A stretch of DNA of 32,413 nt from a virus. The DNA is taken from IMG/VR virus record IMGVR_UViG_3300028800_000235, positions 1 to 32,413 of that record; one strand, written 5' to 3'. The notes under the pieces were generated by a model. That model was not told the origin of the DNA. It saw only the letters and a list, made by a program, of their open reading frames with translations, and ran no database searches. The translations under genes were made by a program, and so were the position numbers. Positions 6,257 through 14,367 of the stretch are shown here, one piece after another. Each line of letters opens with the position of its first letter. The first letter of the stretch is position 1.

Positions 6257-8296
6257 ATGATATTTCCCCAATTAGGTCCCGTCTATCTTGATGAGAATAA
6301 TAGATCTATAGCTTCTCGCATGGACTGTTTCTATACCGACAATCTTATGCCCAATATGACCAATTGGTCCGAGATGGATCTTGATACACGCTACTATTGT
6401 GGAGACCAGCAGCTTTGGAATGATGTGTATGGTAACTTACCATTAACTCAGCGCAAATCGTTTAACTTCAATCATATACGACGCATAATAAGCATGGTAT
6501 CTGGCTATCAACGACGTAATAGAAAATCTATTATTATTACACCTATTGAATCTAAAGATCAAAAGACTGCAGATCAGTTCACCAAGATACTCTACTGGTT
6601 TAATCAAAAAGAGAATGCTCTTGAAACCATATCTGATTGCTTTGAGAGTTCACTTATATCAGGACTAAGCTTCTTGCAGTTCTATATAGACTATCGCAAT
6701 GATCCAATATCTGGTGATATTAAAGTAGCGCGTAGATTCTATAACGAAGTACTTATTGATCCCTACTTTAAGAAGCCTGATCTATCTGATTGTGATGGTA
6801 TACAAACACGCACCTATGTATCTCCTATGGAAGCAATGTCATTATTACCTGATATGAAAGAAAACCTCGTTAACTTATATGGTGAAGGTAATCGGGACGG
6901 TAAATGGCAGTTCCAAGCGGAATCGTATATGTATGCTCAGAAAAATTTATTAACTTATGATGAATTCTATTATCGAGCAGTTCGCAGACGCAAGCTCCTG
7001 GTAGATGTACAATCAGGCGAGACTACTGAATGGTCCGGTGATGAAGATCAACTTCGATATTTCTTACAATTATACCCACAGATCACCGTATTAGACCAAG
7101 ATATACCTACTGTTAAACTTGCTATACGTGTTCAAGGCAAAGTTATGTATGATGGGCTACAGCCTTCTGGTCTTGATAGATATCCATTCGTACCTATGCT
7201 TACCTACTATCATCCAGAGATGCCTTATCTACCTCTTCGTGTTATGGGTATGACGCGTAACTTACGTGATGCTGCATATCTCTATACACGCCGTATGGTT
7301 ATTATGCTCGACATATTAGAATCACAGATCAACTCTGGTTGGAAGTATAAAGAAAATGCTCTAGTTAATCCTCTTGATCAATTCTTAACAGGTCAAGGTA
7401 AAGGTCTTGCACTCAAGAAAGATGCGCAGATGACTGATGCTGAACAGATCCAGCCACCACAAGTGCCGCCATCTATGCTTCAACTTGCAGATATATTGGA
7501 TCAAGAAGCGATGAAAATCTCTGGGGTAAATGAAGAACTTCTCGGAAGCGCCCAAGACGACAAAGCAGGCATACTATCGATGTTAAGACAAGGTGCGGGT
7601 CTTACTACTCTTGAGCCTATATTCGATCGTCTAGACAGAGCTTGTACCCTTGTAGGGTCTATAGTTACTGAGCTTATTCAAAAGAATTTCACCGTAGGTA
7701 AAGTTAAAAATATTCTAGGCGAAGAGCCAACTGAAGCGTTCTACAACCGTAAGTTTGGTAAGTATCATGCTGCGGTTGAAGAAGGGTTCAATACAACTAC
7801 CCAAAAGCAGATGGAGTTTGCGCAACTATTACATCTCAAGCAAGCGGGTATTAACATACCAGAATCTGCTCTTATTGATGCTGCTACTATCCAGAATAAA
7901 GATCGTATTATGCAGCAGATGGCACAACAAGCACAGATGGCACAACAGCAACAACAAGCACAGGCTCAGATGGCTATGCAAGAACAACAAGCAACTATGC
8001 AGATGGCACAAGCTCGCGCTGCAGCTGATCAAGGACTTGGTATGGAGCGTATGAGTCGTATACAAGACAATCAAGCACAAGCTCAAGAACGTAAAGCTAC
8101 TGCTGAGAAAGATAATGTGCTAGCGGTAGTAAGTATAATGAAGACGCTTAAAGAGCTTGAAGGTATGGATATGACCAAGGTACAGCAAGCAGTACAAGTG
8201 GTTAAAGATATCGTTGAGCAACAAAAAATTGAATCTATGGAACGTGATCAAGTACGTTCTGCATTAAACCAAGTGCAGCAACCTGCACAACAGTGA
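6257..8296 (+). CDS. Portal protein, P22 type
   Basis: A 679-residue protein that forms the dodecameric ring through which DNA enters and leaves the head. The N-terminal half (HIRRIISMVSGYQRRNRKSI, FESSLISGLSFLQFYIDY, VLIDPYF) and the middle (RDAAYLYTRRM, ISGVNEELLG) follow the P22-like portal pattern. The last ~130 residues are a helical tail rich in Gln, Met and Ala, corresponding to the barrel/tunnel helices of P22-type portals. The start at 6257 has AAGG upstream; a longer frame from 6200 adds 19 residues that look non-native. Position directly after terL supports the call. Confidence 0.87.
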   Translation: MIFPQLGPVYLDENNRSIASRMDCFYTDNLMPNMTNWSEMDLDTRYYCGDQQLWNDVYGNLPLTQRKSFNFNHIRRIISMVSGYQRRNRKSIIITPIESKDQKTADQFTKILYWFNQKENALETISDCFESSLISGLSFLQFYIDYRNDPISGDIKVARRFYNEVLIDPYFKKPDLSDCDGIQTRTYVSPMEAMSLLPDMKENLVNLYGEGNRDGKWQFQAESYMYAQKNLLTYDEFYYRAVRRRKLLVDVQSGETTEWSGDEDQLRYFLQLYPQITVLDQDIPTVKLAIRVQGKVMYDGLQPSGLDRYPFVPMLTYYHPEMPYLPLRVMGMTRNLRDAAYLYTRRMVIMLDILESQINSGWKYKENALVNPLDQFLTGQGKGLALKKDAQMTDAEQIQPPQVPPSMLQLADILDQEAMKISGVNEELLGSAQDDKAGILSMLRQGAGLTTLEPIFDRLDRACTLVGSIVTELIQKNFTVGKVKNILGEEPTEAFYNRKFGKYHAAVEEGFNTTTQKQMEFAQLLHLKQAGINIPESALIDAATIQNKDRIMQQMAQQAQMAQQQQQAQAQMAMQEQQATMQMAQARAAADQGLGMERMSRIQDNQAQAQERKATAEKDNVLAVVSIMKTLKELEGMDMTKVQQAVQVVKDIVEQQKIESMERDQVRSALNQVQQPAQQ

Positions 8297-8328
8297 ATAT
8301 ATTAAAACTATATGCTAGGGAGAGTACC

Positions 8329-8733
8329 ATGGCACGTAAACAGAAATCTATCGGCAAAAGATTTAGTACATTAGAAAAATCTTATGGGAATAATGATTAC
8401 CGCATGGCAAGACGCGATGTAGGTGATGATTATAATGAATACAAAACTGTTCAGCGTCCTGATGGATCTGAATATAATGAATATCGTACGGTTAAAAGAC
8501 CTAATGATATTGAATATAACAAAGGCGTTCGTGCACAAGGTCCCGCTGCTGGTCAGTATGTGACAAACGATACGACTAAGTTCGCTAATATGCCTACTGA
8601 AGGGTTCATGGAACCATACAGAAAGTATCCACAAGGACCACAAGGTTATGATGATACAATTCGTGGTATTGATGGCGAAATTGCAGAATCAAGCATCATT
8701 ATGAAACGTGACCGTTCTCATACAATGTATTGA
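8329..8733 (+). CDS. Hypothetical head-region protein with short tandem repeats
   Basis: A 134-residue hydrophilic protein with GGGAGAG before ATG 8329. Residues ~30-65 contain an imperfect tandem repeat: DDYNEYKTVQRP, SEYNEYRTVKRP, IEYNKGVR, about 12 residues per unit. The C-terminal part is Pro/Gly-rich. It lies between portal and scaffold, where minor head or assembly proteins are usual, but no family is recognised. Confidence 0.6.
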   Translation: MARKQKSIGKRFSTLEKSYGNNDYRMARRDVGDDYNEYKTVQRPDGSEYNEYRTVKRPNDIEYNKGVRAQGPAAGQYVTNDTTKFANMPTEGFMEPYRKYPQGPQGYDDTIRGIDGEIAESSIIMKRDRSHTMY

Positions 8734-8738
8734 TATCC

Positions 8739-8951
8739 ATGCCAGCAATGTTACGTCCGTTTGGCAGAGCAACAGAGATAGCTAATGCATTATTAGCACC
8801 ACATCGTGATAGCAATATGATATCCAATCAATCAATGGATAATTATAGCTATGCAAACAGTCTAGTTCCTACTCTTGCGAGTAATGATGCTATGCCCGAA
8901 TATGCTGCGTATGCCAAAGAGCAACAGAATTATGTTCGGTACATGAGGTAG
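8739..8951 (+). CDS. Small hypothetical protein
   Basis: A 70-residue ORF starting six bases after the previous stop and ending three bases before the next gene. The ribosome-binding site is weak, so translation may depend on the upstream gene. The composition is rich in Asn, Ser and Ala with several Tyr. No domain recognised. Confidence 0.5.
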   Translation: MPAMLRPFGRATEIANALLAPHRDSNMISNQSMDNYSYANSLVPTLASNDAMPEYAAYAKEQQNYVRYMR

Positions 8952-8953
8952 TT

Positions 8954-9397
8954 ATGAAGAAAAAAGATATAAAACTAAAACCATTTGCGCATCATATAGA
9001 GATGGTGAAGTATCATGAGAATATGAGAGATCACTATGTTCAAGAGATGAGCGCGATTGAGACACCTAAAGAACATTCACATGTAGAAATGCATATGAAA
9101 GGTAAAGTTACCAAGCCTAAGCACAAAAAGGCTAACACTGCAGGTAGGCCTTCTATTGTTGGCTATAAAGTTGAGCCAACAAAAACAAAGAAGAAAGTGT
9201 CTAAAAAGAACGCACATAAAGATATTAAGAAAACCATGCGTAAAAAAGTTGAGAAATCAAAGATGAAGAAAGTTATGCATGAGTTTGGCGAGGGAAAGTT
9301 GCATAGTGGCAGTAAGAAAGGCCCTAAGGTACGCAATACTAAGCAAGCATTAGCAATTGCTTTTAGTGAAGCTCGCAAAGCGGCTGATAGAAGATAA
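8954..9397 (+). CDS. Lys-rich protein with DUF6496-like C-terminus
   Basis: A 147-residue, strongly basic protein. The final ~40 residues (KKVMHEFGEGKLHSGSKKG, then KQALAIAFSEARKAA) match the DUF6496 pattern found in many phage and bacterial small proteins. The middle is a run of Lys-rich repeats (KTKKKVSKKN and similar), likely to bind nucleic acid. It could be a packaged DNA- or RNA-binding protein. A hairpin at 9429-9450 follows. Confidence 0.65.
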   Translation: MKKKDIKLKPFAHHIEMVKYHENMRDHYVQEMSAIETPKEHSHVEMHMKGKVTKPKHKKANTAGRPSIVGYKVEPTKTKKKVSKKNAHKDIKKTMRKKVEKSKMKKVMHEFGEGKLHSGSKKGPKVRNTKQALAIAFSEARKAADRR

Positions 9398-9428
9398 TTA
9401 AGCGCTTCATTGTTCTATCCTTTTCGTG

Positions 9429-9450
9429 GGAGGGTTCTCATCTACCCTCC
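9429..9450 (+). terminator. Hairpin GGAGGGT / ACCCTCC
   Basis: A 7-base-pair perfect stem with an 8-base loop followed by a short, mixed TTCGCTGTT run, between the DUF6496-like gene and the next start. Weak terminator or attenuator. Confidence 0.45.
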
Positions 9451-9477
9451 TTCGCTGTTACTATAAAGAGAGAGAGT

Positions 9478-9951
9478 ATGACTACACTAGGTAAAAAAGC
9501 TATAGATGCAATAAATAAGGGTGACGGCTATCTGGTATCACCTATTGATATAGAAAAATCCACTCAAGAAGAATATATAAAAGAGATACAGAAATGTGTC
9601 GATATAAATAAAAAGCAGTTTACTAAAGAGTTCTATATAACTGTTATAAGTAAAAAAGAGTTCTTGTTACCAAATGTAATGCGTAAATATTATCTGGCAC
9701 AACAAACATGCCCTACGCCAACGTTTGATCAAACGGTATACCATTACAACATAGCAGATGAGAACTTGCAGTTTATATGGGTTATTCCAGACCGTGATAC
9801 CGCAATAGCAATGATGCATAACCCGTTACAGGTTAAAGAAACAGAACTATTTAAGTACGTGCTTGATTTTTATGATGGCACATTATTGGCAGAAGCAAAG
9901 AGACGCTCCGGAGAGAAGAGCGATTCAAACATATTAGAAGGAGTTAGATAA
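9478..9951 (+). CDS. Hypothetical protein upstream of scaffold
   Basis: A 157-residue soluble protein with AGAGAGAG before the start. It contains a compact αβ-looking core with the segment TVYHYNIADENLQFIWVIPD followed by a helix (RDTAIAMMHNPLQV) and a charged tail. Proteins of this size and layout often sit next to the scaffold and capsid genes in podovirus-like genomes, but their function is not established. Its stop overlaps the next start (TAATG). Confidence 0.6.
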   Translation: MTTLGKKAIDAINKGDGYLVSPIDIEKSTQEEYIKEIQKCVDINKKQFTKEFYITVISKKEFLLPNVMRKYYLAQQTCPTPTFDQTVYHYNIADENLQFIWVIPDRDTAIAMMHNPLQVKETELFKYVLDFYDGTLLAEAKRRSGEKSDSNILEGVR

Positions 9952-10676
9952 TGATAGATAATCTAAATGATGATACTCAAGAAATCTTACAAGAAGACAC
10001 TCAAGTTGAACCAGAAAGAAAGCAATCTGACGCTGATCGTAACTTCGCACAGTTGCGTGAATCCAAAGAACGGATAGAGCGTGAAAAACTTAAAGCAGAA
10101 CAAGAGCGTGATCAAGCATTAAAGGTGTTAAAAGAGGTTGAGAGATATGCGCTTGAATATCAAAATAAAGCTCAAGTATCAGCGCCTGTAGATGATCATG
10201 AAGATGAAGAAGAGTTAGTAGACAAGAAATACTTTAATAAGAAGCTTGAAGAGAAACTTAAAGATATAGAACGTAGAAACTATGATACACAGCAACAGGT
10301 ATACTTATCGCAAACAGAATCAAAACTAAAGCAACAATATCCTGATATAGAACAAGTGCTCAGTCAAAGCAATATAGAATTACTCAAGCAGCAAGAACCT
10401 GAGATGGCATCTACGATAACAAACAATCCTGATATGTACAGTAAGGCAGTAAGTGCTTATCGTATGATCCGTGCTTTGGGGATCCATAAAGAAGAGCAAC
10501 ATAACCAAGAGAAGTCTGTCGTACAACAGAACTCGGTTAAGCCCCGCTCAACAGCATCCCTTGAAAGACCAACAAATACGCCATTAGACAAAGCAAATGC
10601 GTTTGCCCAAGGTCTAACACCAGAACTTAAGAAACAGTTCTTCCAGGAAGCATTAGACGCAATGAAACAAAGATAG
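9951..10676 (+). CDS. Scaffolding protein
   Basis: A 241-residue, highly charged and largely helical protein placed immediately before the major capsid gene. Residues ~20-75 are Glu/Lys/Arg/Gln-rich coiled coil (QLRESKERIEREKLKAEQER), followed by an acidic DDHEDEEELVD linker and more coiled coil. The C-terminal LTPELKKQFFQEALDAMKQR is a short amphipathic helix like those by which scaffolds bind capsid protein. Scaffolds guide prohead assembly and leave before packaging. The call rests on composition and position. GGAG lies before the start. Confidence 0.75.
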   Translation: MIDNLNDDTQEILQEDTQVEPERKQSDADRNFAQLRESKERIEREKLKAEQERDQALKVLKEVERYALEYQNKAQVSAPVDDHEDEEELVDKKYFNKKLEEKLKDIERRNYDTQQQVYLSQTESKLKQQYPDIEQVLSQSNIELLKQQEPEMASTITNNPDMYSKAVSAYRMIRALGIHKEEQHNQEKSVVQQNSVKPRSTASLERPTNTPLDKANAFAQGLTPELKKQFFQEALDAMKQR

Positions 10677-10706
10677 CTTCTGCCCCAATGGGCTTACTCC
10701 TTTTTT

Positions 10707-10734
10707 CCCCCAAGTTGATCTCTTTGCTTGGGGG
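10707..10734 (+). terminator. Terminator CCCCCAAG / CTTGGGGG
   Basis: A perfect 8-base-pair GC-rich stem, 12-base loop, then TTTACTTGCATTTATGTTTTT. It ends the scaffold operon, so the capsid gene probably has its own promoter. Confidence 0.65.
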
Positions 10735-10774
10735 TTTACTTGCATTTATGTTTTTATCTATAGTATTTTATATG

Positions 10775-10860
10775 TAACGTAACGAGATTCGTTATCTCAA
10801 CCTGTGACATAATGTCACGATTTCAAATATTCTTGGCGTATCTGAGATTCGCCATCTCAA
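10775..10860. promoter_or_regulatory. Structured capsid leader with two related hairpins and a palindrome
   Basis: GAGATTCGTTATCTCAA (10784-10800) and GAGATTCGCCATCTCAA (10844-10860) are exactly 60 bases apart; each can fold as GAGAT/ATCTC. Their differing bases are also matched by outer partners (TAACG with CGTTA; TGGCG with CGCCA), a compensatory change. Between them lies a perfect palindrome GTGACAT-A-ATGTCAC (10804-10818). No gene is present in 10677-10922. This could be an operator set or a capsid mRNA leader bound by a regulator. Confidence 0.5.
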
Positions 10861-10922
10861 TGACGTAAACAAGTTCTCGTCAAACTTACAGGATAGTAAA
10901 ACTATTTGTGTAAGGAATAAAT

Positions 10923-11234
10923 ATGCCTATAACAACAACTTCGGTCCTGCCTGCAGCCGTACAACAGTCGTTTAGTTATAAACTACTGTCCGTGCCGACT
11001 CCACGCATGATCCACAAAATACCAGCCGTGAAGAAAGTTATGCCACGCAATGGTGGTAGATTCTTCAGGCAGCGTAGATATAATCCTCTTGATGTAGCAT
11101 TAGTACCATTAGGAAATACGGGTGTAACTCCGCCAGCTCAAGAGCTAACCGCCGTCGACATAGACGCACAGATTCAGTTCTATGGTACGTATATTTTAAT
11201 CAATGAACAGGTGACGCTTCAAAATCAGGACCCT
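10923..11234 (+). CDS. Major capsid protein, N4-gp56 family, exon 1
   Basis: Codes for residues 1-104 of the capsid protein. It carries the family's N-terminal pattern: FRQRRYNPL, GVTP and the QFYGTYILINEQVTLQNQDP stretch. AAGGA precedes the start. The frame reads on for 13 codons into intron sequence before a stop, but the homologous protein continues with VLNEAALRLGVSL and RQTEDELTRNML, found in two later exons. Joining 10923-11234, 12425-12462 and 12682-13282 gives 951 bases and 316 residues, normal for the family. The exon ends GACCCT, whose last U pairs with G in the intron guide. The capsid forms the icosahedral shell around the DNA. Confidence 0.88.
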
Positions 11235-12424
11235 AAACTAATAATAAACAATGCTAATAATTTAATTGTACATTAACTATCTACCATTGTAAACTATATC
11301 CTATGATAAAATAATAATTATTGTAGGAGTAACATGGAAAAAGTAAGTATGGCATTCATAGCAGGAATAATTGATGGAGATGGAAGCTTATCGCTCATAA
11401 AAAAAATTGAGCATGATGAAAGAGCTCCATTATATTATCCGTGTATTCAGTTTTCTAAATCAAACCGATGTCTTCCAGATTTATTGAAAAAATTATTTGG
11501 TGGTTATAGGATTGATATAAAAAGAGCTAATAAGAAAATTGAGTGTAAATGGAAATTAGAAAAATCTGCTAATTGTTTGCCTTTTTTAGAAGTTATTGAG
11601 CCTTATATTCAGATAAAATCTGAACAAACAAAGTTGCTATTAAAGTTTATTAAAGAAAACCCTTTTAAGCGTGGTATATCATTAACTAAAGAACAGGTTT
11701 TATATAGAGATAATATATACTCAGAAATAATTAATCTAAATACTAGTAAAGATATGTTATCGGCTATAAGGCAAAATTATAGAATGCCTAAAAATAAAAG
11801 TTCTTTTTTTGATGAGTATGTTTCTGGATTATTTGATACAGATGGATCATTTTCTATTAAAAAAGAAATAACTAAAAGTGGATTTAGATATTCACCATTT
11901 ATATCTTTAAGTTTAATAAGTGCCAAAGTATTCAAGTTTATTAGACGAAATTCACGTTTAGGAAGAATATCAATTTATAAGTCAAATACTACGCTACAAG
12001 GATTTTGTTATAGATTTAGTGTAACTAAAAGAAATCAAGCAATAAAATTTCTAAAACTTATTATTCCATATTTACATAATAAGAAAGAGCAAGCAAAAGA
12101 ATTGTTAAAGTTCTGTGAATTATTTGAATCACAAAATGGTAGATATAAAAAAACAGAAGAGCAATTTATTATGCGTGAAATGTGCTATGAAAATATTAAG
12201 CATTTAAATGAATATGGGGTCGTTAAATTTCCTCTGATAGACTTGAAACCCTTACCAGGTAATGCTGAAGGCAACAAGGCGGAACCCTTATTTGGGACCG
12301 TGAACGTAGCAAGCGAGGAAACTCCTATGGTAGGAGATGCGGTGCTCTGAGCATACTAGAAATAGTATGAGGGATAAGTTGAGAAAGTCCCCGCCTAGAA
12401 ATAGGTCACAAAAGTAACAGAATG
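11235..12424 (+). ncRNA. Group I intron 1 in the capsid gene (with endonuclease ORF)
   Basis: A 1190-base self-splicing-type intron. P1: exon GACCCU (11229-11234) pairs with guide GGGGUC (12216-12221), with the required U-G pair at the splice site. P10: exon 2 GUAUU pairs with AAUAU (12211-12215). The intron ends in G. The core (about 12216-12424) shares long blocks with intron 2, such as CTGATAGACTTGAA, CAACAAGGCG, GTGAACGTAGCAAGCGAG, ATGCGGTGCTCTGA and GTCACAAAAGTAACAGA. Hairpins in it (CATACT/AGTATG; CCTA-GAAA-TAGG) show compensating changes against intron 2. The endonuclease gene lies in the P1 loop. Confidence 0.85.
11334..12350 (+). CDS. LAGLIDADG homing endonuclease (intron-encoded)
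   Basis: A 338-residue single-chain LAGLIDADG endonuclease. The two catalytic helices are FIAGIIDGDGSLSL (residues ~8-21) and YVSGLFDTDGSFSI (~162-175), each carrying the acidic residue that binds metal. Such enzymes cut intronless alleles at the insertion site so that the intron is copied by repair. TAGGAG lies before ATG 11334. The gene is more AT-rich than the capsid exons, as expected of a mobile insert. Its last ~45 codons run into the ribozyme core, and its stop is the TGA inside the conserved GCTCTGA block. Maturase activity is possible for this family but not shown. Confidence 0.88.
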   Translation: MEKVSMAFIAGIIDGDGSLSLIKKIEHDERAPLYYPCIQFSKSNRCLPDLLKKLFGGYRIDIKRANKKIECKWKLEKSANCLPFLEVIEPYIQIKSEQTKLLLKFIKENPFKRGISLTKEQVLYRDNIYSEIINLNTSKDMLSAIRQNYRMPKNKSSFFDEYVSGLFDTDGSFSIKKEITKSGFRYSPFISLSLISAKVFKFIRRNSRLGRISIYKSNTTLQGFCYRFSVTKRNQAIKFLKLIIPYLHNKKEQAKELLKFCELFESQNGRYKKTEEQFIMREMCYENIKHLNEYGVVKFPLIDLKPLPGNAEGNKAEPLFGTVNVASEETPMVGDAVL

Positions 12425-12462
12425 GTATTAAACGAAGCAGCCTTACGTCTTGGTGTGTCCCT
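12425..12462 (+). CDS. Major capsid protein, exon 2 (38-base micro-exon)
   Basis: Codes for VLNEAALRLGVSL (the last codon is completed by exon 3). This is the stretch expected after QNQDP in N4-gp56 capsids. It lies between introns 1 and 2. Reading phase fits both sides: phase 0 at the left junction, two bases of a Leu codon at the right junction. Confidence 0.82.
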
Positions 12463-12681
12463 TAAACTGGGGGACAATAAATCTTCTCTGATAGACTTGA
12501 ACCTCTTACCAGGTAAAGCTGGAGACAACAAGGCGCAAGCGATATATATCGCAGCGTGAACGTAGCAAGCGAGAAGACTTTCGAAAGAAAGATGCGGTGC
12601 TCTGAACAGATTAGAAATAATCTGAGGGATAAGTAGAGAAAGTCCCCGCCTATGAAAGTAGGTCACAAAAGTAACAGATAG
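12463..12681 (+). ncRNA. Group I intron 2 in the capsid gene (ORF-less)
   Basis: A 219-base intron. P1 is a local hairpin: exon UGUCCCU (12456-12462) pairs with GGGGACA (12470-12476), with U-G at the splice site. P10: exon 3 CAG pairs with CUG (12467-12469). It ends in G (12681), preceded by GTAACAGATAG, equivalent to GTAACAGAATG in intron 1. Hairpins GCGATA/TATCGC, CTTTC-GAAA-GAAAG, CAGATT/AATCTG and CCTAT-GAAA-GTAGG sit where intron 1 has differently paired stems. It looks like the minimal form of intron 1 without the endonuclease gene. Confidence 0.84.
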
Positions 12682-13282
12682 CAGACAAACAGAAGATGAA
12701 TTAACACGTAATATGTTGCAAGCAACTGCGGCACAGATTAACTGTGTTAATGGTGTGAATGGTGATATGCCTACTGAAATAACTCGAGAAGACGTTAACA
12801 ATATTATAACTATGCTTGTGCATGCTAACGCATATACAATCATGGATAACATTGAAGGCGAAGATCGTTTTGGCACCGCACCAATTCGTGATTCTTACTG
12901 GGCGATGGCTAACTCACAGATGATCCCGAGCTTTGAAGCTGTTGATGGATTTATTGCTAAAGCGCAATATCCTTCGCAGATGAATATCTTGCCAGCAGAG
13001 TGGGGTTCTATATCCAATATGAGATATTTAGTATCTTCTATTGGTTCTGTAACGCCTACTAGTTCTGCTATGGGTGCTGATGTTTATAACGTATTTAACA
13101 CTGGTTTAGAAGCATACTGCTGTATCGAGCAAGATGGATATTCAGCTAACTTTATCTATATACCTCCGATGATTGCTGGTGGACCATTAGCATTAAATTG
13201 CTCTGTTGGTTACAAGTTCGCTGAAGCTCCAGTTATAACAAACGACACCTGGATAATAAACCAGCGTGCTACGTTAGCATAA
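12682..13282 (+). CDS. Major capsid protein, exon 3
   Basis: Codes for the C-terminal two thirds of the capsid protein, starting RQTEDELTRNMLQATAAQIN and including the segment RDSYWAMANSQMIPSF and the AEWGSISNMRYLVSS strand-loop typical of the N4-gp56 family. The first base completes the Leu codon from exon 2. Without splicing, translation could only begin at ATG 12713 and would lack the conserved segment before it, so this is not read as an independent gene. The next gene starts ten bases after the stop. Confidence 0.87.
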
Positions 13283-13291
13283 GGGGGTATC

Positions 13292-14314
13292 ATGTCAACT
13301 ATACAAGTAGGTAATTTTATTTCTACCGGTCTTAATACCATTATTCCTATACGTTCTGATGTAGATCGTATGGTGGTTATTAACTATTCTAATGTTGGTG
13401 GAAATGCTAACCCAGGCCAAGGCTATACATATGTATGGCAACGTGGCATGGTGCAGGGTGACGGTATACGAACCTATAATACGAATGGTGCATTAACCTT
13501 ACAGATGAATGCATTGGGTCTTAATGGCGGTGGATTTACTTTAGTTAATGATCAAACTGATCCAATTGTAGGCCCTGCAGTAGCAACAACTGCATCTACG
13601 AACGTAGTGCGCCCAATCGTATCTACGGGAAGTACCGCAGGATTGATTGCGGGTAATACCGTTATATTGACGGGTAGTGCTGCTAATAACAACATGAATA
13701 TATCTGGTATACAGTTTACTATTGATACCATTGTCGCTAATACTTCGTTCCGTATTGCTAATGCATTAGCTAATGGACCTGGTGTTGGTGTTAATGGATT
13801 CTATCGAATTGTAAATCGTAACTATAGTACGTTCTTCCCACCGGTATTAAACATTGTGAATATTACTCAAGCTGCCCAAGCGGTAGTTACTTTGAGTTCT
13901 ACTCATAACTTTACGGTAGGACAAGAGGTATTATTTACGGTACCCGCTGCGTTCGGTATGATCGAAATTAATGGTCTGTATGGTACGATTATTGCACAAA
14001 ATAATGCAGTAGCAACTAATACGATAACCGTTAATATTAATACCACTGGATTCACGGCATTTCAATATCCACTACAAGCTGCAGTACCATTTGCACCCGC
14101 TACGGTTGCTTCTAATGGTGAAAATACAGCAGTTGCTCTTGGATATCCGCCAAATCCAAATGGACAAGTTTATAACATTCTTGCAGATGCTTCTTATAAC
14201 ACCATGATACTTGGCATGATGCTAGGTGGTGGTCATAATGGGCCTGCTGGTTTTGTTGGTGATGTCATCTATTGGTATGCAGAAAAAGCAGACGAAGTAC
14301 GTGACGCATTTTAA
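13292..14314 (+). CDS. Structural protein with FCCH-like domain (decoration candidate)
   Basis: A 340-residue protein directly after the capsid gene, with AGGGGGT before its start. The N-terminus (TGLNTIIPIRSDVDRMVVINYS) and a tryptophan in VWQRGMVQGDG look like a virion β-protein. Residues ~190-245 (VVTLSSTHNFTVGQEVLFTV, then GMIEINGLYGTI) match the β-barrel named after the FCCH domain of ubiquitin-activating enzyme E1, widely seen in phage virion proteins. A second, weaker copy of this pattern lies near residues 110-160. It may decorate the capsid or form part of the tail. The FCCH likeness is fairly clear; the role is inferred. Confidence 0.65.
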   Translation: MSTIQVGNFISTGLNTIIPIRSDVDRMVVINYSNVGGNANPGQGYTYVWQRGMVQGDGIRTYNTNGALTLQMNALGLNGGGFTLVNDQTDPIVGPAVATTASTNVVRPIVSTGSTAGLIAGNTVILTGSAANNNMNISGIQFTIDTIVANTSFRIANALANGPGVGVNGFYRIVNRNYSTFFPPVLNIVNITQAAQAVVTLSSTHNFTVGQEVLFTVPAAFGMIEINGLYGTIIAQNNAVATNTITVNINTTGFTAFQYPLQAAVPFAPATVASNGENTAVALGYPPNPNGQVYNILADASYNTMILGMMLGGGHNGPAGFVGDVIYWYAEKADEVRDAF

Positions 14315-14326
14315 TATATAACTTTG

Positions 14327-14352
14327 AGGGGGGTATAAAAGCTCCCCTTTTA
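14327..14352 (+). terminator. Terminator after the capsid operon
   Basis: AGGGG (14327-14331) pairs with CCCCT (14344-14348) across a 12-base loop, followed by TTTATAAAAA. Short but well placed, just before a new gene with its own AAGGAG site. Confidence 0.5.
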
Positions 14353-14367
14353 TAAAAAGGAGAAATC

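Noticed and set aside
5949-6291. Two short plus-strand frames in the terL-portal gap
   Set aside because: They overlap the terL end, two hairpins and the portal start, and their translations look random; no ribosome-binding sites.
12406-12876. 156-codon minus-strand frame across the introns and capsid exon 3
   Set aside because: It runs antisense to the capsid and ribozyme sequences, has no plausible domain and no ribosome-binding site.
10923-13282. Capsid gene as a frameshifted or broken pseudogene, with separate small genes at 10923 and 12713
   Set aside because: The missing protein segment is present in pieces with matching phase, and both interruptions have group I P1/P10 pairings and a shared core; the pieces join into a normal-length capsid.
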